Assembly (NCBI RefSeq): GCF_019457915.1
Contig: NZ_JAHZSS010000002.1
Coordinates: 248,001-312,000 of the forward strand
Direction: 5' to 3'
From: Neiella holothuriorum
GTDB lineage: Bacteria; Pseudomonadota; Gammaproteobacteria; Enterobacterales; Neiellaceae
DNA length: 64,000 nucleotides
The number at the start of each line of letters is the position of its first letter. Within the stretch, counting starts at the first letter, position 1. Shown in pieces: positions 35,118 through 44,496 of the stretch. Made by a program: the position numbers and the translations under genes. The notes beneath the pieces were generated by a model. It saw only the letters and a list, made by a program, of their open reading frames with translations. It made no database searches and was not told the origin of the DNA.

Positions 35118-35795
35118 ATGAAAGCAACTAAAACTTTGATCGCGTCTGCGATCGTAGCTGCTACTTTATCTGCCCCAGCTATGGCTGTTGAAGGTTTGTC
35201 TGCAAATGCTGCAGCAACCAGCAACTACTTGTGGCGTGGCGTTACTCAATCAGATGACGGCGCTGCTGTATCTGGTGGTATCGATTACGAAGCTTCAAAT
35301 GGTATCTACGTTGGTACTTGGGTTTCTAACGTTGATTTCGGTGACGACACGTCTTACGAAATGGATTTCTACGGCGGTTATGCTGGTGAAGTAGGTGATT
35401 TCAGCTACGACATTGGTTTGATCTACTATGCATACCCAGATGGCGATGACCTGAACTTTGCTGAAGCCGCGCTGAGCGTTTCTTACAGCTTCTTGACCGT
35501 TGGTGTTTCTACCATGGTTTATGATGACTTCGCTGATGGCGCAGAAGACGAAATGTTCTACTACTTCGCTGATGCAGCTTTCGAAGTTTCTGAAGGTCTG
35601 GAGTTGGGTCTACACGTTGGCATGAGCGACGGTGACACGGTTGAAGATTGGTTCGGTACTAGCGACTACATCGACTATAACGCTTCTTTGAGCAAAGACG
35701 GTTTCACATTGATGGTTTCTAAAACTGACCTCGATGATGGCAACATGGATGACCTGAAAGCAGCGATTACTTACTCTGTCGATTTCGACCTGTAA
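35118..35795 (+). CDS. TorF family putative outer-membrane porin
   Basis: A 225-aa exported protein. The signal peptide ends ATLSAPAMA (cleavage near residue 23). The mature part shows alternating beta-strand patterns with many aromatics, SNYLWRGVTQSDDGAAVSGG near 35, and a final strand ending in VDFDL, as expected of a small outer-membrane barrel. The family (TIGR02001/TorF) is often next to glnK-amtB genes in proteobacteria. AGGAG lies ten bases before the ATG. Upstream NtrC-like half-sites and a sigma-54-type promoter suggest nitrogen-starvation induction. A terminator follows. Confidence 0.85.
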   Translation: MKATKTLIASAIVAATLSAPAMAVEGLSANAAATSNYLWRGVTQSDDGAAVSGGIDYEASNGIYVGTWVSNVDFGDDTSYEMDFYGGYAGEVGDFSYDIGLIYYAYPDGDDLNFAEAALSVSYSFLTVGVSTMVYDDFADGAEDEMFYYFADAAFEVSEGLELGLHVGMSDGDTVEDWFGTSDYIDYNASLSKDGFTLMVSKTDLDDGNMDDLKAAITYSVDFDL

Positions 35796-35832
35796 GCACT
35801 AAAAAATATAAAGAATACAATGCGATAAAAAG

Positions 35833-35857
35833 CACCGCCAATAGGCGGTGTTTTTTT
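35833..35857 (+). terminator. Intrinsic terminator after TorF-family gene
   Basis: CACCGCC/GGCGGTG stem around AATA followed by seven T. Confidence 0.92.
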
Positions 35858-35943
35858 GTTTACGATCAATTTGTTTCATCAGAAACATCCTTGTATACTT
35901 GTTAACCGATTGACACATGGAAATAGGCAAAAAGGCAACAATC

Positions 35944-36285
35944 ATGAAACGCAAACTAGCATGGATATCCAGCAGTGTTTCAGCATTGGTCGTAACTGTT
36001 GCGATTGGTGCGAGTATGGTTTATCAAAGCCAGGCAGCAAATACTGCGGGTTTGATGGCTTGTGATTGTGAGTCCGGCGTTTCCTACGATAATGCCTTGC
36101 CAAGTAGTCATCCTACCAATCAATGCGCAATTGCTGCGTCAAACCCTTCCACATCTTGGTACGGATGGGCTATCGGTAGCAGTCGTTCAACTAGTTTTCA
36201 CTTCCTTGATTTACTTGAATTGCTGTCTCGTGATAGCAACAAGTCGATCCAATCAGATAAAAAGCCGACCGGCGAATCTCGCTAA
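35944..36285 (+). CDS. Small secreted or membrane-anchored hypothetical protein
   Basis: A 113-aa protein I do not recognise. It starts MKRKLAW, then has a hydrophobic segment (SALVVTVAIGASMV) ending in QSQA, so it carries a signal peptide or anchor. The exported part has three Cys (CDCESG and one further on) and is rich in Ser, ending polar. The ATG at 35944 has AAAGG at eight bases; an in-frame ATG at 35917 does not. It lies between the TorF-family terminator and a DUF2970 gene. Confidence 0.55.
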   Translation: MKRKLAWISSSVSALVVTVAIGASMVYQSQAANTAGLMACDCESGVSYDNALPSSHPTNQCAIAASNPSTSWYGWAIGSSRSTSFHFLDLLELLSRDSNKSIQSDKKPTGESR

Positions 36286-36327
36286 TTTTAGCTCGTCAGC
36301 GTAATTTCAATTCGGATTACTTTTCCC

Positions 36328-36507
36328 ATGTGGCGCTACTTTAAAAGTGCTGCAGGTGCGCTATTTGGCGTTCAATCTGAATCGGTACGCCAGTCAGATT
36401 TCAGCCAGCGTCGCATCTTGCCATTTGTTATTGCTGGCGTGTTATTGATTGCCATCTTTGTTGCCGTGTTAATTGGCATTGTGCATTGGGTGCTAGCAGG
36501 CAGCTAA
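36328..36507 (+). CDS. DUF2970 family small membrane protein
   Basis: A 59-aa protein. The N-terminal part has the DUF2970 pattern (YFKSAAGALFGVQSES then RQSDF), followed by a hydrophobic helix (PFVIAGVLLIAIFVAVLIGI). One membrane span is expected, with the N-terminus inside. Function unknown. The ribosome site is weak. It converges on dam with a 16-bp gap. Confidence 0.75.
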   Translation: MWRYFKSAAGALFGVQSESVRQSDFSQRRILPFVIAGVLLIAIFVAVLIGIVHWVLAGS

Positions 36508-36523
36508 CAAGGCGAGAATCACT

Positions 36524-37351
36524 TCAGGGCTTTATGCGATAGAGTGCGAGCAACTCTTTCACTTTTCCTCGGTTATTGCCGTTACGACTGATGGTGCGGC
36601 GCACGTTCAATTGCGTAATTGTGGCTTGCTGGTACCAACTTCGGGTGGAATCGAGATCGTGGTTACTGATCAAAACCGAGGCCGACTGCTGAGTGGCACA
36701 ATGATTCGCGCACTCGGCTAACTTCAGCTGATCGTTGCTACTAAACCCATTCCCAGCATAGGCGGTAAAGCTCGCTGTTGCGCTAAGCGGTGCGTACGGT
36801 GGATCGCAATACACAACATCGCCTTGCTCAACTTGCTCGAAAACTTTCTCAAACGGCAAACAGGTTAAAATTGCTCGGTGTGCTTTGGCGGCAAAGGCGC
36901 GCATTTCTTGTTCTGGAAAGTGAGGTCGTTTGTAACGGCCAAATGGCACGTTGAAGCCACCTGAGCGATTGTAGCGGCAAAGGCCGTTATAACCGTGTCG
37001 ATTGAAGTAGATAAACAGGCTAGCACGGCGCAAGCTCGGCTCGAGTTGGTTAAACTCGGTGCGCAGTCGGTAGTAAACCTCTGACTGATTGTATTCAGGC
37101 GTGAAAAGGGGGCGCGTGGCTTCAATCAATTGCTCGGGTTGCTGCTGCAAACGACGGTACACATCGATCAGATCAGGGTTAATGTCATTGAGCCAATAGC
37201 TGGTGTAATCAGTATTGAGAAACACACTGGCGGCGCCGACAAACGGTTCAACTAAACGAGGGCCGGCTGGCAAACGTTTGGTGATGGACTCGATCAGCGC
37301 GTATTTACCGCCTGCCCATTTCAAAAATGAGCGTTGTTTGGAGTTTCTCAA
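36524..37351 (-). CDS. dam: DNA adenine methylase (GATC-specific)
   Basis: A 275-aa N6-adenine methyltransferase acting on GATC. SAM-binding FLKWAGGKYALIESI lies at the N-terminus and the catalytic DPPY motif near 180 (VVYCDPPYAPLSA). It serves mismatch repair and replication control. No ATG fits the N-terminus. The preferred start is the TTG at 37351, which overlaps the damX stop (TTGA) and follows a weak AAGAAG, giving an N-terminus like E. coli Dam; the frame is open to another TTG at 37396 inside damX. Order damX-dam is as in E. coli, but rpe is separated by three genes. Confidence 0.93.
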   Translation of the reverse strand: MRNSKQRSFLKWAGGKYALIESITKRLPAGPRLVEPFVGAASVFLNTDYTSYWLNDINPDLIDVYRRLQQQPEQLIEATRPLFTPEYNQSEVYYRLRTEFNQLEPSLRRASLFIYFNRHGYNGLCRYNRSGGFNVPFGRYKRPHFPEQEMRAFAAKAHRAILTCLPFEKVFEQVEQGDVVYCDPPYAPLSATASFTAYAGNGFSSNDQLKLAECANHCATQQSASVLISNHDLDSTRSWYQQATITQLNVRRTISRNGNNRGKVKELLALYRIKP

Positions 37352-38919
37352 GGGTTTTGTACTTCTTGCTGTACTTTGGCGACGGATTTGGGCCAAGGGC
37401 TCAGCTTTTGAACGGCTGGTGCCATGGTCTTGATGGCGCTGCGAGCGGACACCGAGGAGGGGTAATCACCGTACACGCCAATGAATACAGGCTTGCCGTT
37501 GCGCTGACTTTGATAATGACGGAATTTCGGATCAGCTGTTAGGCCATACCGTTTGGCAAATTTAATTAGACCTGCATCGCTACTCATCACCCCAAGCTGC
37601 AAAACATAATGGTTGGAATTCAAGGTATGCCACCAAGGCTGCACGGCCGGCGTGGGCTCTTTTGTTATGGCATCGTCAACCGGCTGCGCTTGCTGCTCTG
37701 TTGGTTGTAGCTCTGTTTGTTGTGGTTCAGGGGCTGGCAGCGATGGCGCTACAGGCTCACTGATATCGGGCGTTATTGAGCTTGCCTCGTTACTAGCTGA
37801 AACATCTACAGGGGCGGTATCGGCGAGCTCTGTCGTTGATTCGCTCGCGGCGTCAGGGATTTTTTCCGCAATTTTATCCAGCGTTTTTTCATCTAGCTCG
37901 ATACGTTGTTTTTGCGACTCATCATCAACTTGCGTCGTGAATGTTTCAGCGGGTAATTGCGCTGGCAGCGACGCTAGGTTGTCATCGGAGTTGGGGTGGG
38001 TTTCATTGTGCCCTTGTTGATCTGCTGCGGTCGAAGGTTCGGTGGCTGCAACAGCTTCCTGTGTTGTGCTTTGTTCTTTAATGCTTGCTTGAGGTTGGTT
38101 TGAATCTTGACTGTTGGAAAATGCCCACATCAAAATTAGCGCGATAAACACGCACATAGCGACCATGGCAATGGCAGCAATAGGAAACTTACGCGGTTCA
38201 CTGTCGGCGGGCTGCTCATCGGCCTGAGGGTCGATTACTGGGGTTGTCGTGTTGCTGCAAAGGTCTACAACTTCGCCAGGTAAGCCGTCTTGCTCGTCGA
38301 GCTGGCGTTCAAACAAGTCGACATCTTGTGATTCTTGTTCGAGGCGCTGCTGCAAGTTAACAAATAATTGTTTGCGCTCGTCCAATGGTAGCGGTGGAAT
38401 TTGTAATACTGGCTGATCAGCGTCGGTAATGGCGGCCATTTCTTGCGAGACGCGATTCGCCCACGAAGGTTCAGCAAACAACAGGACCGCAATATGGTGC
38501 GTACCAGCCGGTAGTTTGCGGCTGTTTTCGACCACACTCCACAACTCAACCAGTAGTTGGTTACTTAGTCGTTCCGAATGATTGAGGACGATGAGCTGCT
38601 TGCCACCTTGCTCTCCCAGAATGTCATTAATGCTCTGTTGTAGCGGCGCATCGGGATCGTAAGCGGTATCGACAAACAGCTGATTGAGAATTTGTGAGCG
38701 GATGACCGAATCGGTGCTTTTGGCGTTAAGTGGCAACCAAGCAACGTCAAATTCGTTACTGTATTGCTCGACAATGGCAGAGGACAGGGTTTCTTTCCCC
38801 GCCCCTTCGCGCCCGGCAACAATCACTAAGTTGGAATCGAGTCCGGCTAAATGCTGGATACGCAGCACGAGTTGCTGCTGTGAAGGCAAAAGGCTGGTGG
38901 CGTGTGGCTCTAATTCCAT
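37348..38919 (-). CDS. damX: DamX-type cell-division protein with AAA and SPOR domains
   Basis: A 523-aa protein. The N-terminal 230 residues form an AAA-type ATPase domain (P-loop VAGREGAGKETL near 33). One membrane helix follows at about 243-266 (FPIAAIAMVAMCVFIALI). Then comes a long disordered Glu/Thr/Pro/Gln-rich linker and a C-terminal SPOR domain (about 436-523, YVLQLGVMSSDAG) that binds denuded septal peptidoglycan. The ATG at 38919 is used. It sits between aroB and dam in E. coli order. Confidence 0.9.
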   Translation of the reverse strand: MELEPHATSLLPSQQQLVLRIQHLAGLDSNLVIVAGREGAGKETLSSAIVEQYSNEFDVAWLPLNAKSTDSVIRSQILNQLFVDTAYDPDAPLQQSINDILGEQGGKQLIVLNHSERLSNQLLVELWSVVENSRKLPAGTHHIAVLLFAEPSWANRVSQEMAAITDADQPVLQIPPLPLDERKQLFVNLQQRLEQESQDVDLFERQLDEQDGLPGEVVDLCSNTTTPVIDPQADEQPADSEPRKFPIAAIAMVAMCVFIALILMWAFSNSQDSNQPQASIKEQSTTQEAVAATEPSTAADQQGHNETHPNSDDNLASLPAQLPAETFTTQVDDESQKQRIELDEKTLDKIAEKIPDAASESTTELADTAPVDVSASNEASSITPDISEPVAPSLPAPEPQQTELQPTEQQAQPVDDAITKEPTPAVQPWWHTLNSNHYVLQLGVMSSDAGLIKFAKRYGLTADPKFRHYQSQRNGKPVFIGVYGDYPSSVSARSAIKTMAPAVQKLSPWPKSVAKVQQEVQNP

Positions 38920-38936
38920 CAAAAGGCCTGCATGGT

Positions 38937-40010
38937 TTATTGGCTATCTATCACCTGTTGGAGCACAGTTTCCGGCACAGCATCATAGATGCCGGCGCGC
39001 CCGATGGTTTCAGGTAACACAAGTCGCAACTGACCATCTTGAACTTTTTTGTCGCGCATCATGTGTTTGATAAAGGAAGCATAATCCATATCGCTGGGTT
39101 TTGTCACCGGAAGTTGTGCTGCTTCAATGATTTGCACCATACGCAGGTGCTCAGCTTCCGTGACCAAGCCTTGTAACATTGCGGTATGGCTAGCGAGTAC
39201 CATGCCTGCGCCAACGGCTTCGCCATGTAACCAATTGCCATAACCTTGTTCGGCTTCAATCGCGTGGCCAAATGTATGGCCAAGATTTAACAGAGCCCGC
39301 TTGCCGCGCTCGGTTTCATCTGCAGCAACAACGTCGGCTTTGATCTGACAGCAGCGCGCAATGGCATGACTCATCAGGTCAGAGTCCAATGCCATGAGCG
39401 CATTCATGTGCTGCTCAAGCCATTCAAAGAATTCGAAATCTTCGATGATGCCGTATTTGATCACTTCAGCCATACCCGCTGATAACTCGCGAGCGGGTAA
39501 GGTTTGCAAACAGTCGATATCAATGATGACGGCGCGAGGTTGATAAAATGCGCCAATCATATTTTTGCCGAGGGGATGATTGACTGCGGTTTTTCCGCCT
39601 ACAGACGAATCAACCTGCGCCAGCAATGTGGTTGGGATTTGAATAAAATCAACACCACGTTGATAGCATGCGGCAGCAAAACCGGTCATATCACCAATAA
39701 CACCGCCGCCGAGGGCGACCAAGGTGGTATCACGACCATGATTATCGGTTAGCAGCGTATCGAAAACGCTATTGAGGTGCTCAAGGGTCTTGTATTGCTC
39801 GCCGTCAGGCAAAATCACTGTGCCGACATTAAAGTCGCTAAGCGACTCGGTAACGGCTTGCAAATACAACGGGGCAACGGTGGTGTTGGTAACAATCACC
39901 ACCTTTTTGCCACGGATGTATGGAGCAATGTAGTTGCTGTCCTTGATTAAACCCGAACCAATAAAAATCGGGTAACTACGGTCATCCAGTTGGACGGTGA
40001 CCTGCTCCAT
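38937..40010 (-). CDS. aroB: 3-dehydroquinate synthase
   Basis: A 357-aa NAD- and zinc-dependent enzyme, second step of the shikimate pathway. Marks: [20 protein letters not shown] near 95, [19 protein letters not shown] near 125, and the metal-binding [12 protein letters not shown] near 255. The ATG at 40010 has AAGGAG six bases upstream; an in-frame TTG precedes it. It follows aroK by 14 bp and precedes damX, as in E. coli. Confidence 0.97.
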   Translation of the reverse strand: MEQVTVQLDDRSYPIFIGSGLIKDSNYIAPYIRGKKVVIVTNTTVAPLYLQAVTESLSDFNVGTVILPDGEQYKTLEHLNSVFDTLLTDNHGRDTTLVALGGGVIGDMTGFAAACYQRGVDFIQIPTTLLAQVDSSVGGKTAVNHPLGKNMIGAFYQPRAVIIDIDCLQTLPARELSAGMAEVIKYGIIEDFEFFEWLEQHMNALMALDSDLMSHAIARCCQIKADVVAADETERGKRALLNLGHTFGHAIEAEQGYGNWLHGEAVGAGMVLASHTAMLQGLVTEAEHLRMVQIIEAAQLPVTKPSDMDYASFIKHMMRDKKVQDGQLRLVLPETIGRAGIYDAVPETVLQQVIDSQ

Positions 40011-40024
40011 AACCAACTCCTTGT

Positions 40025-40543
40025 TTACAGATCGAGTTGCTTGATAATTTGGCTTGCAACAACCTTGGCGCTTTGGTCGTCGGTTTGCACTACAACATCG
40101 GCAATTTCAGTATAAAGTTCGTTGCGCTGATCGGCTAGCTCTTCCAATACTTCACGTGGATCGTCCGCATTTGCTAAAAGCGGGCGACGCTTGTCACGCT
40201 GAGTGCGAGCGAACTGCTTATCGATGGAGGTTTCTAAATACACAACGATGCCGCGAGCAGAAAGGCGATTACGGTTTTCTTTGCTCTTAATCGAGCCACC
40301 GCCAGTCGCCAGGACAATGCCCTGCTTTTCGGTAAGATCGTTGATGACAGTCTCTTCACGAACACGAAAGCCAGCTTCGCCTTCAATGTCAAAAACCCAG
40401 GAGATATCGGCGCCGGTGCGCTTTTCAATCTCATGATCTGAGTCGTAGAACTGCAAATGCAGCTCTTGTGCGAGTTGTCGTCCAATTGTACTTTTGCCGG
40501 CGCCCATAGGGCCAACAAGGAAAATATTACGTTTTTCAGCCAT
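40025..40543 (-). CDS. aroK: Shikimate kinase I
   Basis: A 172-aa P-loop kinase that phosphorylates shikimate. Marks: P-loop [16 protein letters not shown] near 8, the shikimate-binding [18 protein letters not shown] near 34, ATGGGSI near 78 and the lid RRPLL near 119. It opens the aroK-aroB-damX-dam group. A terminator upstream separates it from pilQ, so it has its own promoter. Confidence 0.97.
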   Translation of the reverse strand: MAEKRNIFLVGPMGAGKSTIGRQLAQELHLQFYDSDHEIEKRTGADISWVFDIEGEAGFRVREETVINDLTEKQGIVLATGGGSIKSKENRNRLSARGIVVYLETSIDKQFARTQRDKRRPLLANADDPREVLEELADQRNELYTEIADVVVQTDDQSAKVVASQIIKQLDL

Positions 40544-40622
40544 TGCGTTTATACGGGTAAATCAAGAAGTGTTCGCTTCTACCGTGAACGTCTATCAGAA
40601 ATAACTTACGCCCGATGGTGCG

Positions 40623-40646
40623 AAAAAATCGCGCTTTTTGAGCGCG
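40623..40646 (-). terminator. Intrinsic terminator between pilQ and aroK
   Basis: On the minus strand CGCGCT/AGCGCG around CAAAA is followed by ATTTTTT. It lies about 90 bp after the pilQ stop and ends the pilMNOPQ transcript before aroK. Confidence 0.75.
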
Positions 40647-40732
40647 TCATGGTGTTAAAAGAATGCGCTAAGAAACACCTCAGCGCGATTCAGACCGATG
40701 TTTATATGATTTTTTATCGCCTTTGTAAAGAA

Positions 40733-42790
40733 TCACAGCGTTTCTGTAATGATTCGTGGCGTCACAAAAATCAATAATTCTCGTTTTTCGTTAGACTCAC
40801 TGGTGTTTCGGAATAACCAACCGACTGCAGGTAAGTCCCCTAAAATAGGGACTTTTGATACCGATTTGCTGGTGGTTTGCTGATAAATACCGCCTAAAAC
40901 AACGGTTTCACCGTTATCGACTAATACTTGTGTACCGATTTCTTGTTTATCGATGGCAACCGCGCTACCACCGGTCGATGTTGGCACTTCTTCACCTTGT
41001 GTATCTTGCGTGATCACCAAATCTAAAATAATTCGGTTGTCGGGTGTGATATGTGGTGTAACCCGTAAGCTCAATACCGCTTTTTTGAATTCAATGTTCG
41101 TGGCGCCCGAGGATGTTGATTCTTCATATGGGATCTCAACACCTTGTTCAATGTAGGCTGGTTTCTGGTTGGCCGTGGTGATCCGCGGGCTAGCGATGAT
41201 TTCACCCTTGTTTTCAACTTCGAGTGCCGATAGCTCTAAGTCGATGATGGTGCCGTCGGCGAGTTTAGCCACCTGAAACGCTATCGAGCCTGCGGGGTTG
41301 GCAACCGGTAAATCGACATTAAGCCGATCGGCAATGGAAGGCACAATGCCATTGTTGGCGTCATCAGCCCCTTCAAGGCTTCCGGATGTTGAACCATTGC
41401 CTGAGCCGGCATCAAAGGTATTGGTGATACCCCAGCGCACGCCTATGTCTTCACTAACTGTGTCGAGAATGGTTACCACGCGTGATTCTATTTGTACTTG
41501 CTTAACCGGTCGGTCTAACACAGCGATTAGGCCACGGACTTCTTCAAGCTGCTCTGTGGTGTCGCGAATTAACAAGGTGTTGGTGCGCTCATCAACGGTT
41601 ACCGAGCCTCGCTCGGACAGCATGTTGGCATCGTCATTTTTCAGCAGCTCGGCAATGTCTTCTGCCTTGGCGTAATTGATTTGGACATATTCAGAAAATA
41701 ATGGTGCTAGCTTTTCAACTTCCTGTTGTGCTCTTAGCTCTTGCGCTTCGCGGATGGCAAGCTCTTCTGATGGCGCAACCAGCAAAATATTGCCTTCCAT
41801 GCGTTTTCCAAGGCCGCGAATTTTCAGGATCATGTCGAGCGCTTGATCCCAAGGAACACCGTCAAGACGCAGTGTCATGTTGCCAGCAATGGAATCGGTG
41901 GTAACCAAGTTAAAGCCATTGTGGTCGGCAATGATTTGTAGCACGGTCCGCACCGGAATATCTTGGAAATTCAGTGAAATGGGTTTGCCAGTGTATTGAT
42001 TTTGAGCGAGCGCAATTTCTTCTTCCAGAACCGGCTCAACGGATAGTGTAAATAGGTTGTCGACTTGCTGGTGACTAAATCGATAGTCGCCATTACTGGC
42101 TACTGTCATGGTTACTTTCTGGCGATCTTGCTGCACGTCAATGAAGTCGACGACGGTGGCAAAGTCTGTCACATCAAGTAATGCTACGAGTGCGTTGGCA
42201 ATGGCTACGTCAAAAAAGCTCATGACGATTTTGTCGCCCTGCTGGCTGACATCAGCAGCAACCGAACTGCGCTCTAAGAACACTAATACGTTGCCTGCGC
42301 CATGTTCACCGCGACGAAAATCAATGGCGGTAATTTTGTTGAGATAGCTCGGCTGATCTTTGCTGCTGGTATCGTCGTTACCAAGATTTAGAATGTAGCT
42401 GTTGCCTTGAATGCGACCGGAATAAGGGCGCAAACGATCCATAATGGTGTGAACAGCTAAACCTTCAGCTGTTTGAAAAAAGTTAATTCGCTGAACACCT
42501 TTGTCACCGACAGGAATAGTCGACAGGGTCATTGCTGACACCGTTTCAGGGAAAGTGACAATAATCTGCTCTGGCAAGTTTGCTACCGATGTGGTGGGCG
42601 GCAAATAAGGTTGGTCAAAAATAAGTTCCAGCTGAAATTGATCGTCAACAAGACCGTTATAACGCACGTCGATCAGTTGCGGTTGGCTGGCCAAAACTAC
42701 GCATGGAAACCACAGTAAAGTGATTATAAATGCTCGCCATATCCGTTGAGTTAACACGAGTCCTGCTCCTATCCGTTGGTCAATTTTCAT
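40733..42790 (-). CDS. pilQ: Type IV pilus secretin
   Basis: A 685-aa outer-membrane secretin that forms the pilus exit channel. A signal peptide (TLLWFPCVVLAS) is followed by AMIN-type beta domains (about 40-240), an STN/N0-N1 region (ISLNFQDIPVRTVLQIIAD near 265) and the secretin core, with VQIESRVVTI near 430 and GTQVLVDNGETVVLGGIYQ near 625. It is last in pilMNOPQ, and its start overlaps the pilP stop (TAATG). Confidence 0.96.
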   Translation of the reverse strand: MKIDQRIGAGLVLTQRIWRAFIITLLWFPCVVLASQPQLIDVRYNGLVDDQFQLELIFDQPYLPPTTSVANLPEQIIVTFPETVSAMTLSTIPVGDKGVQRINFFQTAEGLAVHTIMDRLRPYSGRIQGNSYILNLGNDDTSSKDQPSYLNKITAIDFRRGEHGAGNVLVFLERSSVAADVSQQGDKIVMSFFDVAIANALVALLDVTDFATVVDFIDVQQDRQKVTMTVASNGDYRFSHQQVDNLFTLSVEPVLEEEIALAQNQYTGKPISLNFQDIPVRTVLQIIADHNGFNLVTTDSIAGNMTLRLDGVPWDQALDMILKIRGLGKRMEGNILLVAPSEELAIREAQELRAQQEVEKLAPLFSEYVQINYAKAEDIAELLKNDDANMLSERGSVTVDERTNTLLIRDTTEQLEEVRGLIAVLDRPVKQVQIESRVVTILDTVSEDIGVRWGITNTFDAGSGNGSTSGSLEGADDANNGIVPSIADRLNVDLPVANPAGSIAFQVAKLADGTIIDLELSALEVENKGEIIASPRITTANQKPAYIEQGVEIPYEESTSSGATNIEFKKAVLSLRVTPHITPDNRIILDLVITQDTQGEEVPTSTGGSAVAIDKQEIGTQVLVDNGETVVLGGIYQQTTSKSVSKVPILGDLPAVGWLFRNTSESNEKRELLIFVTPRIITETL

Positions 42791-43305
42791 TAGCCGGAAA
42801 TTAATTCAATTTTATTTGTACGTTTGGCCCAGCAGCCGTCCCCTTCCGGAACCATTTCCTCTAATAGGATTTTGCGCGGCGTTACCGAAACTACTCTGCC
42901 ATGAAACAAGCCCAAATAATCATTTAATTGCACTTGATAGATATTGCCGTCGTTGGCTTGTACTAAACCAAACAACCGATTGTTATCGCCTAAGGTGCCG
43001 CGCATTTTTATGTCATCGAGTGCAAATGACTCCAATGGGTGGCGCAAACGAGTCGGATTGGGTGTTAGGCAATCTTTGCGCTGGGCAATTTGAACTTCAA
43101 TGAGTTCAGGCACCGGCTCAACAAATGGGCTGCGCACCACATTGGCGGTATAGGGAATGTGACTAAACTCTGGAATCTCTGGCAACGGCTCAGGCTTAGG
43201 GCGATAGGCATCTTGAGTGGTTTGTACGAATTGGCGTACGTCACTTAAGTTATCGCCACAGCCGGCTAGGCCAAGCAACAATGCAACGATAAGAATCTGT
43301 CTCAT
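42790..43305 (-). CDS. pilP: Type IV pilus lipoprotein PilP
   Basis: A 171-aa lipoprotein. The lipobox is LLGLAGC (Cys near 16), then a proline-rich linker, then the PilP fold with LRHPLESFALDDIKMRGTLG near 85. It links the PilN-PilO inner complex to the PilQ secretin. The ATG overlaps the pilO TGA (ATGA) and follows GGAGGAG. Confidence 0.94.
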   Translation of the reverse strand: MRQILIVALLLGLAGCGDNLSDVRQFVQTTQDAYRPKPEPLPEIPEFSHIPYTANVVRSPFVEPVPELIEVQIAQRKDCLTPNPTRLRHPLESFALDDIKMRGTLGDNNRLFGLVQANDGNIYQVQLNDYLGLFHGRVVSVTPRKILLEEMVPEGDGCWAKRTNKIELISG

Positions 43306-43922
43306 TGTTGCTCCTCCGCATCTTTATAGCGATAGGTGCGTGCCTGAACATTCATAATGAGCTGATCTTGGCGAGCTTCTTTATCCGCCAGCAATTCAAA
43401 ATCGTGCAAGCTAATAATGCGAGAGAGCCCTGCCACGTCACTTACAAATTGACCGAGCTGATGGTATTGCCCAACCGCCTTAATCTGCATGGGTAATTCG
43501 ATATAGAACTCTTGCTGTTGCTCTGGCTGCCATTCCAACTTATCAAAACGTAAACCATTGGCGGTGCCTACGTAGGTCATGTCATCGAGCAACGCCGCTG
43601 TTTCATGCTTGGTTGGTAGTTGCTTGAGCATGGATTGGAATTGTTGCTCAATATCTACCAGCTGAGCGCGATATAACTCCACGTTAACCGCGACGCCATA
43701 TTTAACTTGGTATTGCTGGCGCAGCTCTTGTTCGGCGTGTCGTTCTTGCTCTAGCGTGGTGAGTTGGTCACTGATGACAAAGTAATACACCAGAAAGCCC
43801 GCGAACACGGCGCAAATCACGGCGAAAATGATTTTTACCAAGTTCGGCCAACTGCCCATGTTCTCAAGGTCGAGATCGACATTCTTTAATTGTTCGAGCT
43901 CGGCTTGCCAATTAATTGCCAT
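43302..43922 (-). CDS. pilO: Type IV pilus alignment protein PilO
   Basis: A 206-aa bitopic protein: a short cytoplasmic N-terminus, one membrane helix near 28-50 (IFAVICAVFAGFLVYYFV), a periplasmic coiled coil and a ferredoxin-like fold. It pairs with PilN in the inner-membrane alignment complex. Its start overlaps the end of pilN by 11 bases. Confidence 0.93.
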   Translation of the reverse strand: MAINWQAELEQLKNVDLDLENMGSWPNLVKIIFAVICAVFAGFLVYYFVISDQLTTLEQERHAEQELRQQYQVKYGVAVNVELYRAQLVDIEQQFQSMLKQLPTKHETAALLDDMTYVGTANGLRFDKLEWQPEQQQEFYIELPMQIKAVGQYHQLGQFVSDVAGLSRIISLHDFELLADKEARQDQLIMNVQARTYRYKDAEEQQ

Positions 43923-44496
43923 TGACTGCTACCTCTTGCTCGGATGATGCTAAATCTTTATCAACGATTTGCACCGTCATGACAAATCGGCTGAGAATTT
44001 TTGGCCTGATCTCATCGACCTGAATAGACTGAATGCTTGGGCTATGGAGCCATTCGAGTTGCTCAATGTTGCGCACTAACGTTGCCAAATGGTTGTTGGA
44101 TTCGCTGATACCTTCAATTTTTAAAAGCTTGTCCTGCTTTTCGACGCGGGTCAGGTAAACACCCTGAGGAATCATGTCGGCCATCGCGTTAAACAACTGG
44201 GTCAGCAAGTTGCGGCTTTGCTGCAGTTCTTGAACGAGTTTGAGACGCTGCTCTAAATCTTGTTTCTGCTGTTTGAGATCGTTTAATTCTTGGATTTTCT
44301 GGTCAAGAATCGCAGTTTCTTGTTGCAGGTAGGTATTGCGGGCGCGCTGGTTGTCGATTTTGCTGCCAAAGAAAGATGATACGGCAAACATCAGTAATGC
44401 AGCGGCAATGGCACTGGCAAGTAGCGCAGTTAAATATTCTTGCTGTTGTTTTTGACGTGCATCTTCACGCCATGGCAGCAGGTTAATTTGGCTCAT
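43912..44496 (-). CDS. pilN: Type IV pilus assembly protein PilN
   Basis: A 194-aa bitopic protein. The N-terminal INLLPWREDARQ is the diagnostic motif that docks into PilM. A membrane helix (about 25-45) and a coiled coil precede the periplasmic domain. Its ATG overlaps the pilM TGA (ATGA). Confidence 0.95.
   Translation of the reverse strand: MSQINLLPWREDARQKQQQEYLTALLASAIAAALLMFAVSSFFGSKIDNQRARNTYLQQETAILDQKIQELNDLKQQKQDLEQRLKLVQELQQSRNLLTQLFNAMADMIPQGVYLTRVEKQDKLLKIEGISESNNHLATLVRNIEQLEWLHSPSIQSIQVDEIRPKILSRFVMTVQIVDKDLASSEQEVAVNGN

Noticed and set aside
37613-38020. 135-codon plus-strand frame rich in Ser and Cys
   Set aside because: It is antisense to the disordered linker of damX; the composition mirrors that linker.
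40457-40777. 106-codon plus-strand frame between aroK and pilQ
   Set aside because: It crosses the aroK start and the pilQ terminator, and has no ribosome site.
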